Shown piece by piece: positions 32,032 to 41,001 of a stretch of DNA of 64,000 nucleotides. The notes below the pieces were generated by a model. It did no database searches. It saw nothing but the letters and a program-made list of their open reading frames with translations, and had not been told where the DNA came from. A program made the translations under genes and the position numbers. The DNA is from Gemmatimonadota bacterium (lineage in GTDB: Bacteria > Gemmatimonadota > Gemmatimonadetes > Gemmatimonadales > Gemmatimonadaceae): positions 248,001 through 312,000 of the forward strand of contig JAIUOB010000001.1 in NCBI GenBank assembly GCA_020161135.1. Reading direction: 5' to 3'. How positions within the stretch are numbered: position 1 is the first letter of the stretch; every line of letters starts with the position of its first letter.

Positions 32032-32070
32032 CGGCGCGCGAACGGTGCGTGGTGGAGTAGCGCACGCGCA

Positions 32071-32104
32071 CGAGGGGAGGAATCCGGATGGATCCCTCCC
32101 CTCG
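32071..32104. terminator. Convergent hairpin terminator
   Basis: CGAGGGGAGG (32071-32080) pairs with CCTCCCCTCG (32095-32104), with an inner ATCC/GGAT extension. A second hairpin, GGGGCGCAC/GTGCGCCCC, follows at 32120-32139. Confidence 0.65.
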
Positions 32105-32148
32105 CGTCGTCTGCACGCTGGGGCGCACTGGTGCGCCCCGCCCTCACC

Positions 32149-35100
32149 TCACGGCTGCAGCAGCGGCATCACCTGGAACGTCTGGCTCGGACCAAGCGGC
32201 GTCGTGGTCGTGCCGACCATCTTGCTGATCGTCGCCCGGTAGGTGCCGTTGGCCACGCGCTGCGGCTGACCACCGCCGCGTCCACCAGCAAACCCACCAC
32301 CACCACCGAAGCCGCCGAAGGCAGGAGCGCTGCACGACGACAATGCGGACTGCGCGGGCGCTGACGCGACAGGTGCCGCTGCGCGCGTGGTGTCGGCCGC
32401 CGCGGCTCCCGCGCCACCCGGCGCACCACCCTGCGCACCACCCTGCGCACCACCGGGGCCGGCGCCGCGTCCACCCGCGTTCGGCACCGGTGCGGGATCG
32501 CCGTTCAGGTTCCACACGAACCGCTTGAGCCCCGTGCTCTTGTCGAGCTCACAGCGCCGCACCACGCGGCCGGTGTTGTCGGCGATCGACAGCACGAGCT
32601 TCGCATCGGTGGGGAAGCTGGCGGCCACGTTGTACGTGAGGTACGCGCCCACCGGCGGATTGGGCGTGCTGAAGTTGCCGCTGATCGCGAGTGAACCCGC
32701 CGCACCAGCCGGCGCGAGACCGCCGGGCACGAAGTTGTACGCGTGCCGCAGCGGCAGCAGCCGCGCCTCCTCGGCCAGCGTGGTGTTCGAGACTTCGCGC
32801 AGCGCTGAGTAGTCGTCGAGCACGTAGAAGCCGCGACCGAAGGTGGCCATCACCAGGTCGCTCTCGCGCTTCTGGATGGTGATGTCGCGGACCTGCGTGA
32901 CGGGCATGCCGCCGCGGAGCGCGGTCCACGCGCGGCCGCCGTCGAACGACGCGAACAGCCCGAACTCCGTGCCCACGAACAGCAGGTCGCCGTTGATGTG
33001 ATCCTGCGCGATCGTCCAGACGTCGTGCTTCGCGGGCAGGTTCGCCGTGATGTTCGTCCACGTGCGGCCGCGGTCGGTGCTCTTGACCACGTACGGCGCG
33101 TAGTTGCCGCGCTGCCAGTCGTTGAGCGTGACGAACACCGTGTTGGCGTCGCGCGGCGACGCGAGCACATCGGTCACGTACGTCCACTTCGGCACGCCGG
33201 GGAACGTCTCGATCTTTCGCCAGTTCTTGCCGCCGTCCTCGGTGACCTGCACGAGGCCATCGTCGGTGCCCACCCACAGCAGCCCCTCGAGGAGCGGGCT
33301 TTCGTCGATGGCCACGACGTTCGAGAGATCGGTGGTGGAGACATTGAGCGCCACCGAGCCGCGCGGCCACACCTTGCCCATGATCGGCAGCGAGTCGCGA
33401 TTCAGGTTGCGCGAGAGATCGGGGCTGATGCGCGTCCACGTGTCGCCGCGGTCGTCGGAGCGGTAGACGAACTGGCTCGCGAAGTAGAGACGATCGGGGT
33501 TGTGCGGCGAGAGCACGAACGGGGCATCCCAGTTGGTGCGGTCGCGCACGCGCGGCGGCGCACCGGCGGCGCCGGCTGCACCTGCCGCACCGGCACCGCC
33601 TGCACCACCACGGCCGGCGCCTGCAGCACCAGCCGCACCCGCAGCGCCTGCGCCACCCGCCGTGTCGGGAGTGGCCGCACCGCTCTCGTCACCGCCAAAG
33701 CTCGCGGTGGTCGGGCGGATGCCCGTGCCGCGACCGGTGCGCATGTCGAAGCGGCTCAGGCCACCGTTCTGCGACTCGCCGAAGAAGACGTACTGGTCTT
33801 CCATGTGGCCGCGCGCCTGGAAGCCGTCGCCACCCACGATGTTGAACCAGTCGCTGTTGCGGATGCCCCACGTGTTGGTGGTGCGGGAGGGGCCGCACTG
33901 CGAGAAGTTGTCCTGCGTGCCGCCGCACACGTAGTAGAACGGCTTCGCGTTGTTGATGCCTACGCGGTAGTACTGCGTGATGGGCAGCGTGGCATGGAAC
34001 TTCCACGTCGCGCCGTTGTCGTACGTCTCGTACAGGCCGCCGTCGTTGCCGAGGAGGATGTGATCCTTGTCGACGGGGTCGAACGCGAGCGCGTGGTGGT
34101 CCACATGCACGCCGCGGTTCTCCCAGCCGGCGTTCGACCAGGTGGCGCCGCCATCGGTGCTCTTCGACAGGTTGGTCGCGACCTCGTACATCGTGCCGAT
34201 GCGATGCGGATCGAGGAACAGCTCGCTGTAGTACTGGCCGAGTCCGTTCGTGAACCACTGCGCCGCCTCGCGTGCGCGGGCCGCAGCCGCGCTGTCCACC
34301 GGCGCGCCCCCGCGGCCGCCGGCTCCGCCGCCCGGCGGACCGCCGGGTGCACCGCCACCGAAGCCACCGCGCCCCGCGGCCTGCTGCGCGTTCTTGCCGT
34401 AGCGCGTCCACGTGGCGCCGTCGTCGGTGCTGCGATAGAGCCCGCTCTGCGCGTTCGACGCCTCGATGAACGCGAACACCTGCGTGGGCGAGACGCGTGT
34501 CTCGATCGCGAGGCCGGCACGTCCCACGTCACCAGTGGGCAGGCCGCCGGCGAGCTTCGTCCAGGTCTTGCCGCCGTCGGTGGTCTTGTGGATGCCGCCC
34601 TCGGGGCTGCCGCCGATGGCCTGGCCCACGTGCCGGCGACGCGGATACGCGGCGGCGTAGAGCACGTCGGGGTTCTTCGGGTCGAGCACGAGATCGGTGA
34701 TGCCCGTGTTCTCCGAGATGAACAGGCTGCGCGTCCACGTCTTGCCGCCATCGGTGGTCTTGTAGACGCCACGCTCGCCGCCGGCGCTGAACAGCGGCCC
34801 CTGCGCCGCGACGTACACCACGTCGCTGTTGCGCGGATCGATGACGATGCGGCCGATGTGTTCCGAGTGCTCGAGACCCACGCGCGTCCACGTCGCGCCG
34901 GCATCGGTGCTCTTGTAGAGCCCATCGCCGAAGTGCGCGCTGCGCTGGCTGTGGTTCTCGCCCGTGCCGAGCCACAGCACCTTGCTGTTCGTCGGGTCGA
35001 TCTCGATGCAGCAGCTGTTGTGGGTACCGCCGTTGTCGAAGATGGGCGTGAAGGACGCGCCGCGGTTCGTGGTCTTCCAGACGCCCCCGAAGGCCGAGAC

Positions 35101-35310
35101 GATGTACCACGTGCTCGGCGCGGTGGGATCGATCTTGATGTCGGCGATGCGGCCGGTGACGAGCCCGGGCCCGAGGGAACGGATCTGGATGGCCTTGAGC
35201 GCGTCGGCGGCGACGGGCGGTGGCGGCGGCGGCTCGTTCTGTCGGTTGCGCTGGGCGAGGAGGACCGAGGGCGCGAGGGCGAGGAGGGGGAGGAGGAGGA
35301 GGCGGGACAT
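32149..35310 (-). CDS. Secreted BNR/VPS10-like beta-propeller protein
   Basis: 1053 residues: signal peptide ([11 protein letters not shown], cleaved near LLAQ) then many BNR/Asp-box repeats of the form S-T-D-x-G-x-T-W (for example [20 protein letters not shown]), as in sortilin VPS10 domains and glycosyl-hydrolase-like propellers. Probably two large propellers binding peptides or glycans outside the cell; enzymatic activity is not evident. Three low-complexity Gly/Ala inserts ([11 protein letters not shown]; repeats of [11 protein letters not shown]) interrupt it. The ATG at 35310 opens the signal peptide. The family is typical of Gemmatimonadota. Confidence 0.85.
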   Translation of the reverse strand: MSRLLLLPLLALAPSVLLAQRNRQNEPPPPPPVAADALKAIQIRSLGPGLVTGRIADIKIDPTAPSTWYIVSAFGGVWKTTNRGASFTPIFDNGGTHNSCCIEIDPTNSKVLWLGTGENHSQRSAHFGDGLYKSTDAGATWTRVGLEHSEHIGRIVIDPRNSDVVYVAAQGPLFSAGGERGVYKTTDGGKTWTRSLFISENTGITDLVLDPKNPDVLYAAAYPRRRHVGQAIGGSPEGGIHKTTDGGKTWTKLAGGLPTGDVGRAGLAIETRVSPTQVFAFIEASNAQSGLYRSTDDGATWTRYGKNAQQAAGRGGFGGGAPGGPPGGGAGGRGGAPVDSAAAARAREAAQWFTNGLGQYYSELFLDPHRIGTMYEVATNLSKSTDGGATWSNAGWENRGVHVDHHALAFDPVDKDHILLGNDGGLYETYDNGATWKFHATLPITQYYRVGINNAKPFYYVCGGTQDNFSQCGPSRTTNTWGIRNSDWFNIVGGDGFQARGHMEDQYVFFGESQNGGLSRFDMRTGRGTGIRPTTASFGGDESGAATPDTAGGAGAAGAAGAAGAGRGGAGGAGAAGAAGAAGAPPRVRDRTNWDAPFVLSPHNPDRLYFASQFVYRSDDRGDTWTRISPDLSRNLNRDSLPIMGKVWPRGSVALNVSTTDLSNVVAIDESPLLEGLLWVGTDDGLVQVTEDGGKNWRKIETFPGVPKWTYVTDVLASPRDANTVFVTLNDWQRGNYAPYVVKSTDRGRTWTNITANLPAKHDVWTIAQDHINGDLLFVGTEFGLFASFDGGRAWTALRGGMPVTQVRDITIQKRESDLVMATFGRGFYVLDDYSALREVSNTTLAEEARLLPLRHAYNFVPGGLAPAGAAGSLAISGNFSTPNPPVGAYLTYNVAASFPTDAKLVLSIADNTGRVVRRCELDKSTGLKRFVWNLNGDPAPVPNAGGRGAGPGGAQGGAQGGAPGGAGAAAADTTRAAAPVASAPAQSALSSCSAPAFGGFGGGGGFAGGRGGGQPQRVANGTYRATISKMVGTTTTPLGPSQTFQVMPLLQP

Positions 35311-35393
35311 GTCGCGGGGGCTGGGGGGCTGCTGGAGCGGGGCGCGGTGTTGGATAGGGGGCCGCGCCCTCAAGGCGAAGCAAGGCGAACGTG

Positions 35394-35510
35394 TCAGACG
35401 ACCGAGGTGCGCCGCGCTGTGCGATTCACGAACACTGAATGATTGCCGCCTTCTTGCAACAACTCCCCGCCATGCGCCTCGATGTGGCGCACGAGGTCAA
35501 CGCGCTTCAC
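35394..35510 (-). pseudogene. hicA: Truncated HicA toxin
   Basis: The 38-codon reading frame starts with GTG overlapping the hicB stop (GTGA). It reads [19 protein letters not shown] and then [11 protein letters not shown], the start of a HicA mRNA interferase including the catalytic histidine in G-N-H-S. It stops after T-S-V-V, where intact HicA continues with P-R-H-x-E and about 20 more residues. The last strand and helix of the dsRBD-like fold are therefore missing, and the toxin is presumably inactive or in decay. Too short to be found by simple ORF length filters. Confidence 0.7.
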
Positions 35511-35728
35511 GCGCTCAACCGCAGGGGCTCACGGATCACCGCCGCGCCGGCGAGGTCTTCCTCGGCCAGCGCACGATTGGCCTCCATCACGAGCACCACC
35601 GCTTCGCGCAGATTCGCGCGTGCTTCGTCGAGCGTCGCCCCCTGGGTATTGGCGCCGGGCAACTCCTCGACGAAGGCGATGTAGCCTTCCGCAACCTGTT
35701 GATAGACCGCCGTCAGTTCGACTGCCAT
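35507..35728 (-). CDS. hicB: HicB-like antitoxin
   Basis: 73 residues, the short HicB type: Y-I-A-F-V-E-E-L-P-G-A-N-T-Q-G-A-T-L-D-E-A-R-A-N-L-R-E-A-V-V-L-V-M-E. The partly degraded RNase-H fold of HicB is recognisable by the E-L-P-G-x-x-T-x-G-x-T-x-x-E-A-x-x-N pattern. In an intact pair it would neutralise HicA by direct binding. No DNA-binding tail is visible. The gene comes first and overlaps the truncated hicA by 4 nt. Confidence 0.8.
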   Translation of the reverse strand: MAVELTAVYQQVAEGYIAFVEELPGANTQGATLDEARANLREAVVLVMEANRALAEEDLAGAAVIREPLRLSA

Positions 35729-35794
35729 CCTCGGACCTCGCGACAGAGAATGCAGCGGAATCTAGCGGGGCGGCTCGCCGTCCGCCCGGATCGC

Positions 35795-36595
35795 GGTAGG
35801 TTATCCAAAGCACCGCTGCGTGCGGTCAGTGCACGATTCCCGAACGGGCCCCGGTCCGTGTGGACCAGGGGTGGCGACATGGACCGCCCACTTGGAGTTC
35901 CGATGATCCACTCTGTGATGCGCTCTGCGATGCGCTCTATCCGCTGGACCGGCATGCTCGTGCTGCCGGCGATGCTGCTCTCGAATGCCTGCGCGTCAAC
36001 GCGCCCCCCCGTGGCACGACTGGCCGCATCGCCCACGGTGGAGCCGTGCGGCGCCGTGGTGAAGGGTGTCGATGTGCGCGGGTGGCGTCAGATCGAGGCG
36101 GAAGGGTTCACCTTCTGTGCCCCGGCGTCGTGGTCGCGCAACGTGCGCTTCGACCGGCGGAGGGCCCAACAGACCCCCGGCATCGCCCGCGTCTCCTGGG
36201 CCGCGCCCGACACGCTGCACCGCGTGGTCATCTCCGTCCTGGTGGAGGAGCGCGCGATCAAGCGTGCCGCGGCCGCGTTCGAGCGCTGCCAGCAGTCGAA
36301 GGAGTATGCCGCTCGCTTCGGAGAGCAGGACGCGTGCGTGTACCGCAGTTCCGACAATACCAATCCCCCCGACTGCCCCAACGCGTTTGTGGACGCGAAC
36401 CGCACCGACCCGCGGTGGCCCGTGCGGGACGCCGCCATCTGTATCGCGGGCGTGGCGCGGGATTGGGGGCGCGAGACCGTGACCATCATCTACGGGAAGC
36501 CGCTCGTGAACGTCACGGCGTACGGCAACGAGGACGCGCTGGCGGTGGCGCGGACGGTGCGGCCGGTGGGGGTGTCCGGGGCGGGGAGGGAGTAG
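35795..36595. repeat. Duplicated segment, copy A (lipoprotein gene plus leader)
   Basis: This segment, including about 108 nt of upstream non-coding DNA, is closely similar to 41002-41784. Shared non-coding landmarks include GATTCCCGAACGGG and GGTCCGTGTGGACC. Copy A carries an extra internal GATGCGCTCTGC unit near the start codon. Confidence 0.85.
35903..36595 (+). CDS. Lipoprotein of unknown function, copy A
   Basis: 230 residues. The leader (R-W-T-G-M-L-V-L-P-A-M-L-L-S-N-A-C-A-S) has a lipobox; the Cys is near residue 31. The mature part reads G-V-D-V-R-G-W-R-Q-I-E-A-E-G-F-T-F-C-A-P-A-S-W and has Y-E/F-E-R-C-Q-Q-S, D-A-C-V-Y-R-S-S and N-P-P-D-C-P-N-A-F, so several cysteines are likely paired. 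Nearly identical over most of its length to the gene at 41109-41867. The N-terminus is longer because of a 12-bp tandem duplication that repeats M-R-S. No named family. Confidence 0.75.
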   Translation: MIHSVMRSAMRSIRWTGMLVLPAMLLSNACASTRPPVARLAASPTVEPCGAVVKGVDVRGWRQIEAEGFTFCAPASWSRNVRFDRRRAQQTPGIARVSWAAPDTLHRVVISVLVEERAIKRAAAAFERCQQSKEYAARFGEQDACVYRSSDNTNPPDCPNAFVDANRTDPRWPVRDAAICIAGVARDWGRETVTIIYGKPLVNVTAYGNEDALAVARTVRPVGVSGAGRE

Positions 36596-36748
36596 CGGAG
36601 GGTGGCAATGCCGTGCTCGCTCGTCGCGAGTGGCTGGATCTGGTGGAGATAGACTGGGCCGCCGTTCCGTCCGATGACTGCACGTAGCCGAGGTGGCACC
36701 CCACACCGTGCGCCGCACTTGGCGTGAATTTCGTGGGCCAACCCACGG

Positions 36749-37309
36749 TCAGCCCAATTGGGCCACGTTGGCATCGGCCTCGTGCACGTCGAAGTGCTCC
36801 GCATCGAAGGCGCCGCCGATCCACTCGGTGCGCCACGCATGGTCGTCATGCGCCGGGTCAGTGAGTGCCTCGAGGAAGTCGTCGTACGCAAACGGCCCGC
36901 CCACATCTTCCGGCGGGCAGGCTCGCTTGCCGCCCAGCACGCGAGGGTATCGGACGCCCGGCATCGCCTCGCCGATCGCCTCCAGCACGATCGTATGCTC
37001 CCATCCATCGCCAAAATCGTACGTGTACTCGAGGCGATCCTTCACGACGGTCAGCAACTGCCCGACGCGCACGCTGCGCTCGTTGAGGATGCGGACGCCA
37101 AACTCGGGATCCGGCACGCCATACAGACGTTCATCGTGCCGATAGAGGTGCAGATGACTGTCTGTCCACCCCATGGCCGCCTGCAGCACCTGGTGCAGCG
37201 CAGCAAGCGTGACATCTGCGCGCACCTCGATCCGCCGCCAGACCGGTGGCCGAATGTGCCGGAGCGTCAGCTTGAGTCGAAGCACGCGGAGGGTTCCCGT
37301 CTTTGTCAT
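36749..37309 (-). CDS. Plasmid pRiA4b ORF-3-like domain protein
   Basis: 186 residues containing the full domain: L-R-L-K-L-T-L-R-H-I-R-P-P-V-W-R-R-I-E-V, L-H-Q-V-L-Q-A-A-M-G-W-T-D-S-H-L-H-L-Y, Y-T-Y-D-F-G-D-G-W-E-H, G-G-K-R-A-C-P-P-E-D-V-G-G-P-F-A-Y-D-D-F-L. The family was named after a plasmid ORF and a Tn1096-type 'TnpR' annotation, but no recombinase activity is established. The start ATG 37309 gives the core domain with a short leader. It lies 10 nt after the BrnA stop on the same strand, so it may be transcribed with the toxin-antitoxin pair. Confidence 0.85.
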   Translation of the reverse strand: MTKTGTLRVLRLKLTLRHIRPPVWRRIEVRADVTLAALHQVLQAAMGWTDSHLHLYRHDERLYGVPDPEFGVRILNERSVRVGQLLTVVKDRLEYTYDFGDGWEHTIVLEAIGEAMPGVRYPRVLGGKRACPPEDVGGPFAYDDFLEALTDPAHDDHAWRTEWIGGAFDAEHFDVHEADANVAQLG

Positions 37310-37319
37310 GGAACGATCG

Positions 37320-37673
37320 CTATGCACTCGCGCGACGAGATGGACGTGTCGCCGCATCACGCTCGACGGCGACGCGCTCCGCCAGGTAGACCTTCAAGAG
37401 CGACTGATACGGGACATCGCGTTGATTCGCGAGCACCTTGAGATCATCGAGCAGGCCTTGCGGCAAACGCAGCGAAATCGTTGCGGTGGATGGCTTCAGA
37501 TTGGGGAACGCGACGCGTCGAGCGCTGGCCCAATCGAAGTATTTCGTCGAATCGGCGGTCGCCCAGAACTCCCGCTCCTCGTCTTCGGAGCGGAAGTGTG
37601 GAATGGCCTTCAAGGGGGCCTTCGTGCGCGGCTTCGGCTTGGCGTCAGGGCGCTTCGAGGGGGACTTTGGCAT
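37320..37673 (-). CDS. brnA: BrnA-type antitoxin
   Basis: 117 residues. The central part, F-R-S-E-D-E-E-R-E-F-W-A-T-A-D-S-T-K-Y-F-D-W, binds the toxin in this family, and the C-terminal ribbon-helix-helix (T-I-S-L-R-L-P-Q-G-L-L-D-D-L-K-V-L-A-N-Q-R) binds DNA. The very basic Pro/Lys N-terminus is longer than usual. The gene is second in the pair and overlaps brnT by 29 nt. It would repress the operon at the palindrome upstream of brnT. Confidence 0.82.
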   Translation of the reverse strand: MPKSPSKRPDAKPKPRTKAPLKAIPHFRSEDEEREFWATADSTKYFDWASARRVAFPNLKPSTATISLRLPQGLLDDLKVLANQRDVPYQSLLKVYLAERVAVERDAATRPSRRASA

Positions 37674-37965
37674 AGTGCGAACGCTCCTTCCGGCTCATGG
37701 GCCGGGCCGAGATGACACGAACGAGATCCCGCCGAACCGTGAAGACAACCGAGAGCAGGCGCCCCCCGTTCGACAGTCCGAGCAGGTTGTAGCGCCGCTC
37801 GCGAGTCGAGTGCTTTGCGTCCTCGGCCAACAATACCGGCCGATTGAAAAAGACCTCCTCCGCCTCCGCCCGCGACACGCCGTGGCGCGCCCAGCTCTTC
37901 TCGGCGTTCCCACGGTCCCAGTCGAAGCCGACGAGCTTCGCAGTCAACGCGGCGAAACCGGTCAC
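37645..37965 (-). CDS. brnT: BrnT-type ribonuclease toxin
   Basis: 106 residues from a GTG at 37965: G-F-D-W-D-R-G-N-A-E-K-S-W-A-R-H-G-V-S, A-E-E-V-F-F-N-R-P-V-L-L, R-R-Y-N-L-L-G-L-S-N-G-G-R-L-L-S-V-V-F-T, V-R-V-I-S-A-R-P-M-S-R-K-E-R. This is a complete RelE-like BrnT fold with the conserved Arg/His residues, so an RNase activity is expected. First gene of the pair, as usual for brnTA. Confidence 0.87.
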   Translation of the reverse strand: MTGFAALTAKLVGFDWDRGNAEKSWARHGVSRAEAEEVFFNRPVLLAEDAKHSTRERRYNLLGLSNGGRLLSVVFTVRRDLVRVISARPMSRKERSHYAKVPLEAP

Positions 37966-37973
37966 GCGTTGAA

Positions 37974-37992
37974 GTATATGCTGATCATATAC
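37974..37992. promoter_or_regulatory. Palindromic operator upstream of brnTA
   Basis: GTATATG-N5-CATATAC, perfect 7-bp arms, 8 nt before the brnT start. It is an unusual AT-rich island in this GC-rich region and fits a ribbon-helix-helix antitoxin operator. Confidence 0.6.
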
Positions 37993-38049
37993 CTCGCGCC
38001 AGAGCGCAGGGGAGGGTTGTGGCGCGAAACCTGGCGATCGGCGCGTCGA

Positions 38050-39576
38050 TCAGTCCCAGCGCGCGCCGACCTGCTTCCACACATCCGCCAGCGGCTGGCG
38101 CATGCCGCGCGCCAGGAAGATGCTCACCACGCGCTCCTCAGGCACAGCCGGCGGGTTGGAGAGTCGGCGGACCTCGCGCACGTCGCGGAAGATGCGCAGC
38201 AGGTCGTCGCGCGCATCGGGGTCATCGAGCAGGATCATGACGTTTCCCGATGCGTTGCCCGGGCCCCACGCGTGAAAGTCGCCGTGCACGCTCACCGGAT
38301 ACGGGAGCGCATGGGCGTGCCGATAGAGCGCCAGCGCGCCGGCGCGGCCGTAGTTGCTCCCGACGATCGTGAGGTCGCGACGCTCGTCCGGTGAGAGCGT
38401 GCGCACCACGTCGCCCACCGCAGCGGCCATCGCGCGCCAGCCGAGCATGTCGGCGTAGTCCTGCGGGAGCGAGAGCGCATCGCCGCGGTTGGAGCGGGCG
38501 CCCTCGCCCAGCGCGATGACGTAGCGCGACATCGCGTCGGGCGCGAGGCACGGGACGCTGAGCGGGAAGAGGATGACGGCGCCGGCGGCGACGGCAAGCG
38601 GGGGGAGCCACGTCCAGAGACGGCGAGCGGTGGCGCGTGCAGAGGCAGCGCGGGCGGTCGCGACGCGTCGCTCGAGCGCCACGGCGCCCAATGCGACCAG
38701 GGGCGGCCACGCGGGCGCGGCGTAGTACGCCTTGCCGCTCAACGCCAACAGGCACGCGAGCAGGGTGCACGCGAAGATCGCGGCAGCACGCGCGACCGGG
38801 TTACGCCAGGCCGCGGCCACGCCGAATGCAGCGACGATGGCGCCGGCGCCGAGCATGAGCACCTGCCCGGAGAGGAACTCGGTTGCCGCCACGCCGGCGA
38901 GCTGTGTCTCGCGCAGTGCGGCCATGGAGCGGAAGAAGGGCCAGTCGTTGGCGAGCTGTCCGCTGAGGCTGGGGATGGCGAGGGTGAGGGCGATGAGCGC
39001 GGCGATCCATGGCCAACGCGTGCCGAGCTGACGGCGCAGCGGGGGGGTGACGAGCACGGTGACGAGGAGCGCGAGGCCGTAGAACGCCACGGAGAACTTC
39101 GTGAGCGCGCCCAGCCCCAGCGCGGTCCCGGTGAGGAGCCACCATCGGGGCGACTCGTCGTGCAGTGCCAGCAGCACGCCCGCCACCGCCGCGGCACACC
39201 AGAGTTGGTCGATGATGACCGGGTGCAACAGCACCGAGGTGCGCATGAAGACGGGCGCCGCCAGCAGCGCGAGCCACGCGAGCACGAGGGCGCGCGTGCC
39301 TCCGCCCACACGGCGCACCAGCCAGAGCACCACGCCGGTAAGCGCCCCCCCGAAAAGCGCGGCAGGGACGCGGGCGGCGTACACCGACGTACCGAAGACC
39401 TCGTGCCCCAGCCGGCTCACCAGCGCGATCATGGGCGGGAACTGCATGCGGAAGAGCGAGAGATGCTCGCCCATGGCCGAGTAGAGGAGCTCATCACGAT
39501 GGAACTCCCACGCGGGATGCAGCGTGACGAGCGGAATCCCGATGCGGAGGAGCACAAGGGCGACGAGGAGCTTCAT
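38050..39576 (-). CDS. Glycosyltransferase family 39 (PMT_2) membrane protein
   Basis: 508 residues with about ten TM segments. The N-terminal P-A-W-E-F-H-R-D-E-L-L-Y-S, with Asp/Glu in the first extracytoplasmic loop, and the Q-F-P-P-M-I-A-L loop are signatures of ArnT/PMT-like transferases. These use polyprenyl-phosphate sugars to modify lipid A or other envelope acceptors. The C-terminal soluble part (about 390-508) would be periplasmic. Acceptor unknown. ATG 39576 opens the first TM. No partner gene beside it. Confidence 0.82.
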   Translation of the reverse strand: MKLLVALVLLRIGIPLVTLHPAWEFHRDELLYSAMGEHLSLFRMQFPPMIALVSRLGHEVFGTSVYAARVPAALFGGALTGVVLWLVRRVGGGTRALVLAWLALLAAPVFMRTSVLLHPVIIDQLWCAAAVAGVLLALHDESPRWWLLTGTALGLGALTKFSVAFYGLALLVTVLVTPPLRRQLGTRWPWIAALIALTLAIPSLSGQLANDWPFFRSMAALRETQLAGVAATEFLSGQVLMLGAGAIVAAFGVAAAWRNPVARAAAIFACTLLACLLALSGKAYYAAPAWPPLVALGAVALERRVATARAASARATARRLWTWLPPLAVAAGAVILFPLSVPCLAPDAMSRYVIALGEGARSNRGDALSLPQDYADMLGWRAMAAAVGDVVRTLSPDERRDLTIVGSNYGRAGALALYRHAHALPYPVSVHGDFHAWGPGNASGNVMILLDDPDARDDLLRIFRDVREVRRLSNPPAVPEERVVSIFLARGMRQPLADVWKQVGARWD

Positions 39577-39730
39577 GCCTCTCCTACGACGGCGCGACGG
39601 GTCTGGTGCCAACGGGCGAGAGGGCGCCCCGCATTGCGGCCCTCGTGATCTCGGCCGATGGACGGGGTCGACGCCCGCCCTGAACGGTCCTCGACGGGCA
39701 CCGGCTCGCTCCGTCCGCTGCAACGACTCG

Positions 39731-40213
39731 TCAGGCGACCGGTGGCGGATCGTACGCGCGAAGCGGCAGGACTGCGACCCCGTCGGCCGGGCCGAATCCG
39801 GCACGCGTGTAGAATGCCGCCGACGCGTCACTCGGCCACACGAGCAGCAACTCCAGGTCCTGTCCCTCGGCCCACGTACGCACCCGCGCGAGCAACGCGC
39901 TTCCGATGCCGGCGCCACGGTACGCGGGGCGGGTGTAGCAATCCGTGAGGTAGCCCCACTGGTCGCTCGGTCGCGATGGTCGCGGAACGCCCGACACGAC
40001 GCAGACGGCCATCTGCGCCACCAACTCTCCCGCGTCCGCGGCCACCCAGTACACCCACGCGCCTGACGCGAGTCCCGCGGCGACGAACGTGGCGTACCGC
40101 GCGACGAACGTCGCCTCATCCTCGCTCGGGAGCTCCCCCTCCTCCGCGCGGAACGCCCACCGCATGCGTGCAAGCGCGGGAATGTCGGCCACCGTCGCGA
40201 AACGATACTCCAT
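39731..40213 (-). CDS. GNAT N-acetyltransferase
   Basis: 160 residues, a single GNAT domain: Y-R-F-A-T-V-A-D-I-P-A-L-A-R-M-R (beta1-alpha1), then Y-L-T-D-C-Y-T-R-P-A-Y-R-G-A-G-I-G-S-A-L-L (acetyl-CoA motif A, R-x-x-G-x-G/A) and A-A-F-Y-T-R-A-G-F-G. It would acetylate an amine using acetyl-CoA; the substrate cannot be told from sequence. Confidence 0.88.
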   Translation of the reverse strand: MEYRFATVADIPALARMRWAFRAEEGELPSEDEATFVARYATFVAAGLASGAWVYWVAADAGELVAQMAVCVVSGVPRPSRPSDQWGYLTDCYTRPAYRGAGIGSALLARVRTWAEGQDLELLLVWPSDASAAFYTRAGFGPADGVAVLPLRAYDPPPVA

Positions 40214-40472
40214 GGGTTGGTCCTTGGAAGCTTGGGGCCGCCTCACGATGTGTGAAGCTTCAGCTCGCCCGACGCTTGCGGTCGCGATAGCCCTCCCGCT
40301 CGCCGCGGCGCATCGGCCGGAACGTATATGTCTGGCATGCGCACGGTGCGAGTCCATCGCCGCGCCCGCCGATCGACTCGACACCGTCGGGCATCGCCTC
40401 TCGAGCGTGAGACGGGAATCCTCGTGGCACACACCTGGCCATCAGCGGGTGTGCGGAGCACCGCGTGACGGG

Positions 40473-40952
40473 CTACGGTGCGCGGCGCCCTCCCCCGCCT
40501 GCACCACCCGCCTCGGCCGGCGTCGCGTAGTGGTCGATATGGATCGCGAGCCCCAGCGCGGCGGCGCGTTCGCGCAGGGCGCGTGGCACCGCGGGCGGTC
40601 GCGTGGTTGCCCCTTCGGAAAAGCAGACGATGTCGGCCGAGGCGCCCTGCCCGATGAGATCGCGCAGCGCCGCGCCGCGCGGCTCGATCTCGCCGAGCAC
40701 CCACGCGATGTGCACCGCCAGCTGGCGCGAGCGCACGTGCGCCTCCGAGCTCATGGACCAGTGCCCGTGCGGTGCGGGCGCGCCCGATGCGACCACCGTG
40801 CCGCCGCGCGTGCGGTGGAAGCGCTGCTCTCCCGCGCGATGTGTATGATCGGGCGGGAGGCGCAGCGCGGCCGTCACGACCATGGGGTCGAGCGCCTCGC
40901 CCTGGAGGCGGAGGGCGGCGTGGGCGCGGATGTAGGTGCGGGAGGTGGGCAT
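40473..40952 (-). CDS. DUF4279 protein
   Basis: 159 residues. It begins T-Y-I-R-A-H-A-A-L-R-L-Q-G-E-A-L-D-P and has W-S-M-S-S-E-A-H-V-R-S-R-Q-L-A-V-H-I-A-W-V-L, matching the DUF4279 pattern (strand, L-x-P-D, G-x-W-S-x-S-S-E). Such proteins are common near restriction, phage or toxin immunity genes, but no function is established. The glycine-rich C-terminus (G-G-A-G-G-G-G) is probably disordered. Confidence 0.72.
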   Translation of the reverse strand: MPTSRTYIRAHAALRLQGEALDPMVVTAALRLPPDHTHRAGEQRFHRTRGGTVVASGAPAPHGHWSMSSEAHVRSRQLAVHIAWVLGEIEPRGAALRDLIGQGASADIVCFSEGATTRPPAVPRALRERAAALGLAIHIDHYATPAEAGGAGGGGRRAP

Positions 40953-41001
40953 TCAGCGGGGGACGTATGGGTGCCGCCTTCGCGCGGGTGCGCCAGAGCG
41001 G

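Noticed and set aside
32998..35442. 814-codon open frame opposite the VPS10-like gene
   Set aside because: It is antisense to a well-supported gene, has Arg/Ala/Val-biased composition and no domain. At this GC level long antisense frames are expected.
36749..37309. pRiA4b ORF-3 domain taken as a transposon resolvase
   Set aside because: The TnpR label is historical. No catalytic Ser/Tyr recombinase motifs and no flanking inverted repeats are visible.
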